The position numbers were made by a program, and so were the translations under genes. A stretch of 15,598 nt of DNA from NCBI GenBank assembly GCA_052035915.1, contig JBPOHE010000097.1:1-15598 (forward strand), given 5' to 3'. The notes under the pieces are model-generated. The model was given only the letters and a program-made list of their open reading frames with translations, had not been told where the DNA came from and did not search any database. Below, in pieces: positions 1 to 6,559 of the stretch. Numbering within the stretch: the stretch's first letter is position 1; every line of letters starts with the position of its first letter. The stretch is from JBPOHE01 sp052035915 (lineage in GTDB: Bacteria; Pseudomonadota; Gammaproteobacteria; Chromatiales; Chromatiaceae).

Positions 1-169
1 TTGGCATGAAGAACATCGGAAAGCCGTGTGCGGGAGAACCGCATGCACGGTTTGATGAGGGAGGGCAGGTTATCGTAACCACGTCCCGGCTCGTGAGGCA
101 CCGCCAGACGAAAGGGGCGGAAACAGATAGGCCGGGCCTAAAGTGATGATAACCTGCTCTCTACTCTAC
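1..169 (+). mobile_element. 3' end of a group II intron (domains V and VI)
   Basis: Positions 21-53 fold as domain V: the lower helix AAGCCGTG pairs with CACGGTTT and contains the AGC catalytic triad, the upper helix TGCGG pairs with CCGCA, the loop is GAGAA-like, and a two-base TG bulge lies on the 3' strand. Domain VI follows: 61-74 pairs with 148-161 over 14 bp (one G-T). The end reads CTACTCTACC, the usual 3' end of bacterial chloroplast-like introns, with A163 as candidate branch point and the splice site at about 169. The intron body and any reverse transcriptase gene lie left of the window. The intron sits about 55 bp upstream of the TIR-CHAT gene, in what was probably its leader. Exact 3' boundary is inferred. 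Confidence 0.8.
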
Positions 170-224
170 CCTCGTCCACCCTTTTCCTGGTACAGAAGGC
201 ACAGATTCAGGAGGCCAGGGAGCC

Positions 225-2669
225 ATGACGCCCAGGACCACAATTTTTCTCTCCCACAGCACCAAAGACGACGACTTCGTGCGCGGACTCCAGCAGGCGC
301 TGGCCGATCACGATCAGTACCTCTGGATCGATTCGCGCGAGCTGCGCGGCGGTGATCCGCTGTGGCCGGAGATTCAGCGGGCCATCGAAGAGGCGGCGGC
401 GTTCGCGGTGGTGGTCAGCCCGGATGGATTGCAATCGAAATGGGTTGGCAAGGAATTACGCCATGCGCTCAAGCTGCGGAAGAAACGTGGCAAGGAGCAT
501 TATCCCGTCATCCCGCTCTCCCTGAACGGCACCAGGCTCGGCGTGCTGGAAGAGTTCTTCGGCGAAGAGCCAGCCTATATCCCGGTGGGTAGCGAGGCGG
601 GCGGCGTCGAAGCGGCGGTGAATGACATGCTCGTCGCCCTGGGCCAGCGGCTGCCGGCGGACGTTCCTCCCACTCCGCAACCTCCCGCCGAACCGCTGGA
701 GGAATTGGTCCTCGAACTCAGCGATTTGAAATTCCAGGAACAGGATGGCGTGCGGCGGGCCTCGGCGCGTGCCCGGTTGATTTACGAACCGTCCACACCG
801 GGACAACGGGAAGTAACCAGCGTACAAAGCTGGCGTTTGATCGCCCCCATCGGACCCATCGAGGCGGAGGAACTGCGCTGGTACCTGGAGAAATACTCCA
901 TCTGGCCCAACGAGATCTTTCGCCAGCGTGCGGCCAAGGTCGAAAAGAATCTCGTCGCCTGGGGCAGGCAATTGTACGCGGCGGCCTTGCCCGTGGTGTA
1001 CACGGCGAACGTCATGAACGCCTGGGCGCGGATCCGTGATCACGCCGGCCGTCGTTTCTCCGTCTTTCTGGATAACACCCTCGAAGCCAACGCCCCCGCC
1101 ACGGAAACGGAAACCGCCCGCGAGGTGGCGACTCTCTTGCTCGGGCTGCCCTGGGAGTTGCTCCATGACGGCGACCGTTTTCTCTTCCAAGGCGCGACGC
1201 CAACCCGCGTGCGGCGGCGGCTGCCGAATACGCGCGTGCTCGACGTTCCGGTGGTCGCCACTCCAATCCGTGTCCTGCTGATCAGCGCCCGACCGGAAGA
1301 CGACGCCTGCGGCTACATCGACCATCGCGTCAGTGCCTTGCCGTTGGTGGATGCCATGGAGGCGCTCGGCGGGTTGGTCCAGCTTCACCTACTCAGTCCG
1401 CCGACCTTGCCCGCACTCAGTACGGAACTCGAACGCGCCCGTCGTGAAAAGAAGCCGTATCACGTTGTCCACTTCGATGGCCATGGCGTCTATGACCGTA
1501 CCGTCGGACTCGGCGGGCTGTGTTTTGAAGACCCGCAAGACCTTGGCAAATTGGAAAAACGCCGCCACCTCACCCTCTACACCAACGAACTCGGGCCGGT
1601 GCTCTCCGAATACCGCATCCCGCTGGTGTTTCTCGAAGCCTGCCAGACCGCGCAATCGGAGAAGGCGTCCGAGTCGGTCGCTTCGGAACTGCTCAAGGTC
1701 GGGGTGGCGTCGGTGGTGGCGATGAGCCATAGCGTGCTGGTCGAGACCGCGCGGCGGTTTGTCGAGGCGTTTTATCAGGCGCTCGCGGGCCAGCGTGCGC
1801 TCAAGGACGACCCTTACCGTGGCCCCATGCTCATGGGCGAGGAATTGCGTCTGGAGGATTGGTTCGTGCCGGTGCTGTTTCAGGAAAAGGACGACCCGCA
1901 ACTGTTCCGCGTCACGCCCGCGAAGCAGACGGTGGCGGATTTCCAGACCCAGCTCGCGGCCCGTCTTGGCAAACTGCCCGAGGAACCCGCGACCGGCTTC
2001 ATCGGTCGCAGTCGGGAACTGCTCGCGTTGGAGCGTTTGCTGCGCCCCTCGCCCTCACCCCAACCCCTCTCCCACGGGGCGAGGGGCTTTGGTTACGCCG
2101 TGATTCGCGGTCAGGGCGGTGAGGGCAAGACCGCGTTGGCCGCCGAGTTCGCGCGCTGGATGGTGCGCTCGCACCAGGTGCGCCGCGCCGCCTTCGTCTC
2201 GGTCGAGACCCACGGCCATGTCGCGGCGGTGCTCGACGCGCTGGGTCGCCAACTGATCGCGCGGTTTTCGGTCGCCACTTTCTCGAACCTGGAACAGGCC
2301 CTCCTCGCGGTCGAGCGCGCCTTGGTCGAGCAGCCCACCCTCCTGGTGGTGGACAACCTGGAGACTATCCTGCCGCCGCCCTATCTCGATTCCCCCGAGG
2401 CGCTCGCCGACGACCTGCGCCGCGAGCTGGACGCGATCCTCGTGCTTTGTAAGCGGCTCAACGCCCAGGGCGAGACGCGCCTGGTCTTCACCAGCCGCGA
2501 GGCGCTGCCCGCGCCCTTTGACGGGGAACGCCAGCGGCGCGAGTTGCACCAACTGGAGCGCGAGGACGCGGTGAAGCTGGTCGAACGCGTGCTGAATCAA
2601 GCGGATGGCGCGAGCCACGCCACCATCGACGCCGCGCGCGAGGCCATTGAGCAAGGAGCTGTAAATTAA
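225..2669 (+). CDS. TIR-CHAT-NTPase protein, 5' part of an IS-interrupted STAND/TPR gene
   Basis: Domains in order: a TIR domain at residues 1-125 (FLSHSTKDDDF, then SKWVGKEL with E77 in the place of the catalytic glutamate of NADase TIRs); a linker of unknown fold at about 155-300; a caspase-like CHAT peptidase domain at about 300-560 with probable dyad H420 (HFDGHG) and C473 (LEACQT); and a NTPase module with FIGR at 592-595, Walker A GQGGEGKT at 629-636 and Walker B LLVVD ending at D710. The frame runs through Q810 and then reads GAVN-stop inside an insertion sequence, so the last four residues are IS-encoded. The natural continuation (winged helix plus TPRs) lies at 3971-5902. AGGAGG at 209-214 is a possible ribosome binding site, 10 bases before the ATG. 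By family analogy this would be a sensor with two candidate effector domains, in immunity or programmed death. That role is inferred. The truncated form keeps TIR, CHAT and P-loop but lacks the sensor part. Confidence 0.88.
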   Translation: MTPRTTIFLSHSTKDDDFVRGLQQALADHDQYLWIDSRELRGGDPLWPEIQRAIEEAAAFAVVVSPDGLQSKWVGKELRHALKLRKKRGKEHYPVIPLSLNGTRLGVLEEFFGEEPAYIPVGSEAGGVEAAVNDMLVALGQRLPADVPPTPQPPAEPLEELVLELSDLKFQEQDGVRRASARARLIYEPSTPGQREVTSVQSWRLIAPIGPIEAEELRWYLEKYSIWPNEIFRQRAAKVEKNLVAWGRQLYAAALPVVYTANVMNAWARIRDHAGRRFSVFLDNTLEANAPATETETAREVATLLLGLPWELLHDGDRFLFQGATPTRVRRRLPNTRVLDVPVVATPIRVLLISARPEDDACGYIDHRVSALPLVDAMEALGGLVQLHLLSPPTLPALSTELERARREKKPYHVVHFDGHGVYDRTVGLGGLCFEDPQDLGKLEKRRHLTLYTNELGPVLSEYRIPLVFLEACQTAQSEKASESVASELLKVGVASVVAMSHSVLVETARRFVEAFYQALAGQRALKDDPYRGPMLMGEELRLEDWFVPVLFQEKDDPQLFRVTPAKQTVADFQTQLAARLGKLPEEPATGFIGRSRELLALERLLRPSPSPQPLSHGARGFGYAVIRGQGGEGKTALAAEFARWMVRSHQVRRAAFVSVETHGHVAAVLDALGRQLIARFSVATFSNLEQALLAVERALVEQPTLLVVDNLETILPPPYLDSPEALADDLRRELDAILVLCKRLNAQGETRLVFTSREALPAPFDGERQRRELHQLEREDAVKLVERVLNQADGASHATIDAAREAIEQGAVN
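2044..2087 (+). repeat. Palindromic repeat inserted in frame in the NTPase region
   Basis: An 11-bp perfect stem, GCCCCTCGCCC (2044-2054) with GGGCGAGGGGC (2077-2087), encloses a pyrimidine-rich 22-base loop containing CCCCAACCCCTCTCCC. Repeats of this type (CCCTCACCCC..CCCCTCTCCC..GGGGAGAGGGG) are familiar as dispersed extragenic elements in Proteobacteria. Here it is translated as roughly RPSPSPQPLSHGARG (residues 607-621), between the GRSRELLALERLL segment and the Walker A strand. It leaves the frame open. Confidence 0.7.
2652..2654. repeat. Target-site duplication CAA, left copy
   Basis: CAA directly precedes the left terminal repeat of the IS and encodes Q810 of the interrupted protein. 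The same CAA, in the same codon phase, directly follows the right terminal repeat at 3968-3970. Joining the flanks at one CAA gives ..EAIEQLVDAVHGHA.., a continuous protein frame. Confidence 0.8.
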
Positions 2670-3967
2670 TAACTGGCCGATTTCTGGTTGTCCGAGTGAG
2701 GCTTGATGAGGTAGTTCCAATCCTTGCCATGAAATCTCGCCGGAACAAGATTTACAGCGCGAAGCTCTTCGTCGCTCACGGACATGCCGGTCGGATAGCC
2801 GGTCTCGTCGAGCTCGGCTCGGATCTCTAATCCTTGCGTAGTCGTGGTGTTGGCGATGAGGTTGACTATGACTTCGTGATTGATGAGCGGTCGGCCACGC
2901 CAGTTCTCGGTGATGTGACAGAACAGGCGATGCTCGATCTTGTTCCACTTGCTGGTGCCGGGCGGGAAGTGGCGCACGTAAATGGCGAGTCCGAGTTCAT
3001 CGGCCAGTTTCTGCAACTCCACTTTCCAGAGCCGGCTGCGGCTGGCATTGCTGCCACCCCCATCGGCGGTGATCAGCAGCGACTGCGCGTGCAGGTAGCC
3101 CTGGCGTCCCATCTGATACCACCAGCGACGAATCGAGGCCACGGCGAATTGGGCGGTATCGTGATCCACGCCGACGCTGACCCAGCCGCGATTGTCGGTC
3201 AGATCGTAGATCCCATAGGGACACACCTTGCCCAGCACTTTGTCGGCGAAATCGTGCGTCCGCACGGGTTCTGGCTGTCCTTTCGGGCGATATTCCCGAC
3301 CCCAATTGGCAAAGGGACCCACCAGTTCCTTTTTCTTGGCGTCCACGGAGATCACCGGCTGACCGGCCCGTTGAAAGACTCTCACGCACCGATTGATATA
3401 GCGAAACTGCGCGTCCCGATCAGGATGTGAGGTCCCCTCGAGACATTTGCGCGTCCCTTGCAGGCGATAATCCAATTGCCTGAGCAACTGCGCTACCTTG
3501 CTGTGACTGATCCCATGACCTTGTCGCGCTAACGCCTCAGCAAGCTTGCGCGTGCTCTTGCAGGTCCAACGCAGAGGGGACATCAGATCGCCGCGCGCGC
3601 TCGGCTCCACCAAAGCTTCCAGCGCCTCCAGCAATTTCGGATCATGCGCCGTCATCGCATGCCGACCTCCTCCAGAGCGCCGTATCCGCCCCGCAGGCGA
3701 TGGCTCCGACGCCTCTTCACCGCGCACTTCCTCGCAACCACGCTGAATCGTGCGCTCGCCTAGACCGGTGGCTTGTGCCACAGCGCGGATACCCCCGTGA
3801 CCAAGCTCCAGTGCTTCACAGGCCGCCCAGTGCCGACGCCCCCGCTCGTCCAGCACGCTTTGCAAGCGCTGGAACTTCCGCCTTACACTCTCAATCAGTG
3901 CCGATTCGACCACGCAGAAAACATGGCACAACATGACCAAATCGGCCAGTTATTTATTTACGCCGCC
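2655..3967 (-). mobile_element. ISAzo13-family insertion sequence, 1313 bp
   Basis: The ends are 29-bp terminal inverted repeats, 2655-2683 and the reverse complement of 3939-3967. They match at 25 of 29 positions and share an uninterrupted AATAACTGGCCGATTT core, and both begin GG. The element is flanked by a 3-bp duplication (CAA) and carries one transposase gene on the minus strand that fills it almost completely. It interrupts the TIR-CHAT-NTPase-TPR gene exactly between codons. Family assignment rests on the transposase sequence. Because both gene halves remain open and the ends are well preserved, the insertion looks recent. Confidence 0.88.
2666..3934 (-). CDS. ISAzo13-family transposase (DDE type)
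   Basis: The protein is about 422 residues from the ATG at 3934 (424 from a TTG at 3940). A helix-turn-helix-like N-terminal part (IRAVAQATGLGERTIQRG) precedes the catalytic domain. Counting from the TTG, the likely DDE triad is D200 (VISVDAKKK), D293 (ITADGGGSN) and E336 (WNKIEHRLF), characteristic of the ISAzo13/Rhodopirellula-type transposases. The stop codon lies inside the left terminal repeat, so the gene spans nearly the whole element. The start is uncertain: a GTG just before VESALIESVRRKFQ would give a more family-like N-terminus. All three catalytic residues are present and no frameshift is seen, so the element may still be active. Confidence 0.9.
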   Translation of the reverse strand: MLCHVFCVVESALIESVRRKFQRLQSVLDERGRRHWAACEALELGHGGIRAVAQATGLGERTIQRGCEEVRGEEASEPSPAGRIRRSGGGRHAMTAHDPKLLEALEALVEPSARGDLMSPLRWTCKSTRKLAEALARQGHGISHSKVAQLLRQLDYRLQGTRKCLEGTSHPDRDAQFRYINRCVRVFQRAGQPVISVDAKKKELVGPFANWGREYRPKGQPEPVRTHDFADKVLGKVCPYGIYDLTDNRGWVSVGVDHDTAQFAVASIRRWWYQMGRQGYLHAQSLLITADGGGSNASRSRLWKVELQKLADELGLAIYVRHFPPGTSKWNKIEHRLFCHITENWRGRPLINHEVIVNLIANTTTTQGLEIRAELDETGYPTGMSVSDEELRAVNLVPARFHGKDWNYLIKPHSDNQKSASY

Positions 3968-3970
3968 CAA
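3968..3970. repeat. Target-site duplication CAA, right copy
   Basis: CAA directly follows the right terminal inverted repeat, matches the CAA at 2652-2654, and keeps the same codon phase (Gln). Confidence 0.8.
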
Positions 3971-5902
3971 CTGGTGGATGCCGTCCACGGCCACGCCCGC
4001 ACCTTGGCGTTGCTCGCCCCGTCCTTGAAGAGTCGCGGCGTGGAGGCCACTCGTCTGGCGCTGGTCGGGCTGATGGCCGAGATGGCGCGCAACTTCCCGG
4101 AGAGTCGTGAGCAATCCCTGTTCGCCGGCGTCGAGCTGTCGCTCCGGCGGCTGTCGCCTGCGAATCGGGAAAAGGCGCGGGTGCTGGGGGTGTTTCACGG
4201 TGGGGTTCAACTGGGCGTGCTTCGCGTGATGATGAAGTGGGAAGTGGCGGAGGTGGACGCGCTGGCGGATGAGTTGCTCGCGACCGGACTCGCCACCCTC
4301 AATCCCTATAACCATCTCAGCCTCAATCCCGCGCTCTGCCCCTACCTGCGCGGGCGGCTGGACGCCGAGGAATTCGCGGCCTTGGCGGCGCGTTGGGAGG
4401 CGGCGATGGGCGGGTATGTCGAGTTCCTCTATCAGCAGCGTAGCCAAAACGCCGAACTCGCGGCGACGCTGACGGCGCTGGAGCTGCCGAACCTGTTCGC
4501 CGTGCTGGAGCGGGTCGAGCGGGCGCGGGACGCGGAGGCGACGATTGACTTGACCACGTCGCTGTTCCAATTGCTGCAAATGGCCGGCAAGCCGCGCCTG
4601 TTGGCACGGGTGGCCCAAGCCCGGGATACCGCCGCGCGGACCCTGGGCGCGACCTGGAATCATGCACGATTCAACGCGCAAGGGACCCGGATCGAACAGC
4701 AGTTGGCCAGCGGCGAGTTGCGCGAGGCGCTCGACGGCGCCCGCGATCTGCTCCAGCGCGCCCGGACGGCGAGCTATCCCGAGGCGGAGTACGACCTGGC
4801 GATGGCGTTTAACTTGCTTGGCCAAGCGTTGCATGCAGCAGGTGGAGCGGAACAAGCCTTACCGCTGTTTGATGAGGCGCGGCGACGTTTTGAGGCCATC
4901 GCCGACCAAGCAGCGGAGAGGATGGCATCTGTCTGCCTCGCGAGACGGGGCGATTGTCTCCGGGACTTGGGTCGGCTCGACGAAGCGGCAGACGCTTACG
5001 AAGAGAACAACCGCCGCGCCGAAAAACTTAATGATGAGCGGCAGGTCGCCGTCGGCAAAGGCCAGTTGGGGACCGTCCGTCTGTTTCAGCGCCGCTACGC
5101 GGAGGCGCTCCAGGCGTATCAAGACGCGCGCGAGCGTTTCACGCGGCTGGACGAACCGAGCAGCGTCGCGATGGTCTGGCATCAGACCGGCATGGTGTAC
5201 GAGCAGGCGGGCCAGCCGGACGCGGCGGAGGATGCCTACCGCAAATCGCTCGCGATTCAGGTACGACTCGGTAATATCGCCGGGCAGGCGCGCACGCTGG
5301 GGCAACTCGGGAATTTGTATGGCGACAAGCTGGGGCGCACGGAAGAGGCGGTGGCCTTTTATCGCCAAGCAGTGGACAAGTATGTCGAGATCCGCGACGT
5401 GGCAGGCGAAGGGCGGCAGAGGAGCAATCTCGCCATTTTCCTGAGAAAACTCCGCCGCCTCGACGAAGCGCGCCAGGAAATCCGCCGGGCGATTGAATGC
5501 AAGGCGCAATTCGGCCACGCATCCGAGCTGTGGACAGCTTGGGGAATCCTCGCGCTCATCGAGACCGACTCCGGCCATCCCAGCGCCGCCGCGGACGCAA
5601 GAAATAAGGCCATCGCCTGCTATCTTGCCTACCGGCGCGACGGCGGTGAGAATCACTACGACAGTGGCCGCCTGTGCCTCGCCGTGACCGAGCGCCTGCT
5701 CGCCGGCGATGCGGCGGGCGCGGCGGCATTCCTCCAAGAAGTTGCCGCCCATCCCGATCTGCCCGATCAGCTCCGCCCCTTCGTCCAAGCCCTCCAAGCC
5801 ATTGCCGCCGGCAGTCGCGACCGCGCCCTCGCCGACCATCCGGAATTCAATTACTCGGAGGCCGCCGAAATCCTATTTTTGATCGAAAGGCTGGATGGGT
5901 AG
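3968..5902 (+). CDS. 3' part of the interrupted STAND gene: winged-helix/helical region plus TPR repeats
   Basis: This is residues 810-1453 of the reconstructed protein. Residues 811-850 (LVDAVHGHARTLALLAPSL) match the helical segment that normally follows the NTPase core of STAND proteins. Residues 868-930 look like a winged-helix region (RVLGVFHGG). About 1045-1355 hold roughly six TPR units with the usual pattern (for example LGNLYGDKLGRTEEAVAFYRQA, split here by eye). The frame is open upstream into the IS as far as 3773. An ATG at 3923 inside the IS right end would give MAQHDQIGQLFIYAAQLVDAV, but it has no convincing ribosome binding site. Alone, this half lacks TIR, CHAT and NTPase and is best read as a gene remnant. 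It ends two codons after IERLDG-like sequence, one base before a palindromic repeat. Confidence 0.85.
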   Translation, partial: QLVDAVHGHARTLALLAPSLKSRGVEATRLALVGLMAEMARNFPESREQSLFAGVELSLRRLSPANREKARVLGVFHGGVQLGVLRVMMKWEVAEVDALADELLATGLATLNPYNHLSLNPALCPYLRGRLDAEEFAALAARWEAAMGGYVEFLYQQRSQNAELAATLTALELPNLFAVLERVERARDAEATIDLTTSLFQLLQMAGKPRLLARVAQARDTAARTLGATWNHARFNAQGTRIEQQLASGELREALDGARDLLQRARTASYPEAEYDLAMAFNLLGQALHAAGGAEQALPLFDEARRRFEAIADQAAERMASVCLARRGDCLRDLGRLDEAADAYEENNRRAEKLNDERQVAVGKGQLGTVRLFQRRYAEALQAYQDARERFTRLDEPSSVAMVWHQTGMVYEQAGQPDAAEDAYRKSLAIQVRLGNIAGQARTLGQLGNLYGDKLGRTEEAVAFYRQAVDKYVEIRDVAGEGRQRSNLAIFLRKLRRLDEARQEIRRAIECKAQFGHASELWTAWGILALIETDSGHPSAAADARNKAIACYLAYRRDGGENHYDSGRLCLAVTERLLAGDAAGAAAFLQEVAAHPDLPDQLRPFVQALQAIAAGSRDRALADHPEFNYSEAAEILFLIERLDG

Positions 5903-5936
5903 GCTGGCGTTGAGGCGCTTCGCGCCGAAACCCAGC
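5903..5936. repeat. REP-like palindrome abutting the TPR gene stop
   Basis: GCTGG (5903-5907) pairs with CCAGC (5932-5936) around an inner GGCGC-TTC-GCGCC hairpin. The arms read GTTGAGGCGC and GCGCCGAAACCC. It resembles the dispersed GGGTT..GCGC..AACCC extragenic palindromes of many Proteobacteria. It starts at the base after the TAG stop and may act as an RNA 3' end stabiliser or weak terminator. There is no clear T-tract. Confidence 0.6.
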
Positions 5937-5987
5937 TTCGATCGAACGGAAAACGCCCTGGGGCTTGGCCTTCAAGATCGAAACATC

Positions 5988-6045
5988 GTTCTTGAAGAAA
6001 GAACAATATGGGAATTATTTCGGTAATTGTTCTCATAGTGAGAAC
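5988..6045. repeat. Paired 17-bp palindromes, copy A
   Basis: Two sites of the form GTTCTY-N5-RAGAAC: GTTCTTGAAGAAAGAAC (5988-6004) and GTTCTCATAGTGAGAAC (6029-6045), with starts 41 bp apart. The spacer starts AAT and ends ATT, so the pair as a whole is also an inverted repeat (GAACAAT..ATTGTTC). A second pair at 6334-6390 has the same layout. It could be a REPIN-like doublet or a pair of operator sites. Confidence 0.65.
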
Positions 6046-6057
6046 AGAGTTCGGCCC

Positions 6058-6089
6058 AAAAGGGCACTGCCCCGCGGGGCATTCCTTTT
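6058..6089. repeat. Nested palindrome AAAAGG..TGCCCCGCGGGGCA..CCTTTT
   Basis: A 14-bp perfect palindrome, TGCCCCGCGGGGCA (6068-6081), lies inside a flanking inverted pair AAAAGG (6058-6063) and CCTTTT (6084-6089). It could form a strong hairpin in RNA or ssDNA. No gene is adjacent. It is one member of a palindrome cluster. Confidence 0.6.
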
Positions 6090-6091
6090 GC

Positions 6092-6116
6092 GCGACGGGG
6101 TTTGTAACCCCGTCGC
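6092..6116. repeat. GCGACGGGGTT hairpin repeat
   Basis: GCGACGGGGTT (6092-6102) and AACCCCGTCGC (6106-6116) form an 11-bp perfect stem with a TGT loop. Similar GACGGGGTT..AACCCCGTC hairpins are common dispersed extragenic elements in some bacteria. Function unknown. Confidence 0.65.
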
Positions 6117-6229
6117 TAACGTTTGATATAAAGCCGGGTAGGCGTAGTCAACCCATCGTTATGCGAATGTGGCCTGGTCGGAAACGGCGGATGTCGATGT
6201 TGGCCTCCATGGGTTCCGCTCCGCTCCAG

Positions 6230-6282
6230 CCATCCTACGGAGGATGGGAAGGCGAGCCGGGGAGGATGGGTGTGAACCCATC
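6230..6282. repeat. Two short hairpins with GATGGG arms
   Basis: CCATCCT-acgg-AGGATGG (6230-6247) and GATGGGT-gtga-ACCCATC (6265-6282) are two adjacent 7-bp hairpins with 4-base loops and related arm sequence. ACCCATC also occurs at 6151-6157 and ATGGGTTC near 6209. They belong to the palindrome cluster between the TPR gene and the hydrolase. Confidence 0.5.
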
Positions 6283-6317
6283 TTCGGCCTAGGGCTCAGC
6301 CTTCCGGGCCTCGGCTG

Positions 6318-6331
6318 AAAATGGCCATTTT
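6318..6331. repeat. 14-bp perfect palindrome AAAATGGCCATTTT
   Basis: Perfect two-fold symmetric AAAATGGCCATTTT, three bases upstream of the second GTTCT palindrome pair. It may be a protein binding site or part of a longer repeat unit. Confidence 0.5.
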
Positions 6332-6333
6332 TT

Positions 6334-6390
6334 GTTCTTCTGAAGAGAACAATAACTCTGTGAGAGCGGTATTGTTCTCCTCGGGAGAAC
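6334..6390. repeat. Paired 17-bp palindromes, copy B
   Basis: GTTCTTCTGAAGAGAAC (6334-6350) and GTTCTCCTCGGGAGAAC (6374-6390), with starts 40 bp apart. The first site uses GTTCTT, the second GTTCTC, and the spacer starts AAT and ends ATT, exactly as in copy A at 5988-6045. Outer positions are conserved between copies while the central five bases and the spacers differ. Confidence 0.65.
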
Positions 6391-6559
6391 GAAAAATCGG
6401 GCCAGGGCGTCCATGCCCGGTTGTAGGCGCTGGCTGGCCGGAGCTCGGGCCGCCGGAAGCATCAGCGCCGGTCAGTCCGCGCCTCGTACAGAGCGGCCGA
6501 AGTATCGATGTGGGGCCAAGCGAATAGGAATGGCAATGACAACCCAGGCCTCATCCGGA
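6391..6559. other. Non-coding stretch upstream of the hydrolase stop
   Basis: No convincing gene. It contains a small GGGC-gtccat-GCCC hairpin (about 6405-6418) that might help end minus-strand transcription of the hydrolase gene, but there is no T-tract on that strand. Together with 5937-6390 this makes about 650 bp without a coding sequence. Confidence 0.4.

Noticed and set aside
143..434. Small ORFs on both strands around the TIR gene start
   Set aside because: They overlap the intron end and the TIR domain coding sequence in other frames and show no motifs.
456..1388. Minus-strand open frame opposite the TIR-CHAT gene
   Set aside because: Antisense to conserved TIR and CHAT domains, with no recognisable motif.
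2834..3430. Plus-strand frame inside the IS
   Set aside because: Antisense to the transposase catalytic domain, with no independent support.
6008..6292. 94-codon frame in the palindrome cluster
   Set aside because: Its sequence is a translation of several different inverted repeats, with no ribosome binding site.
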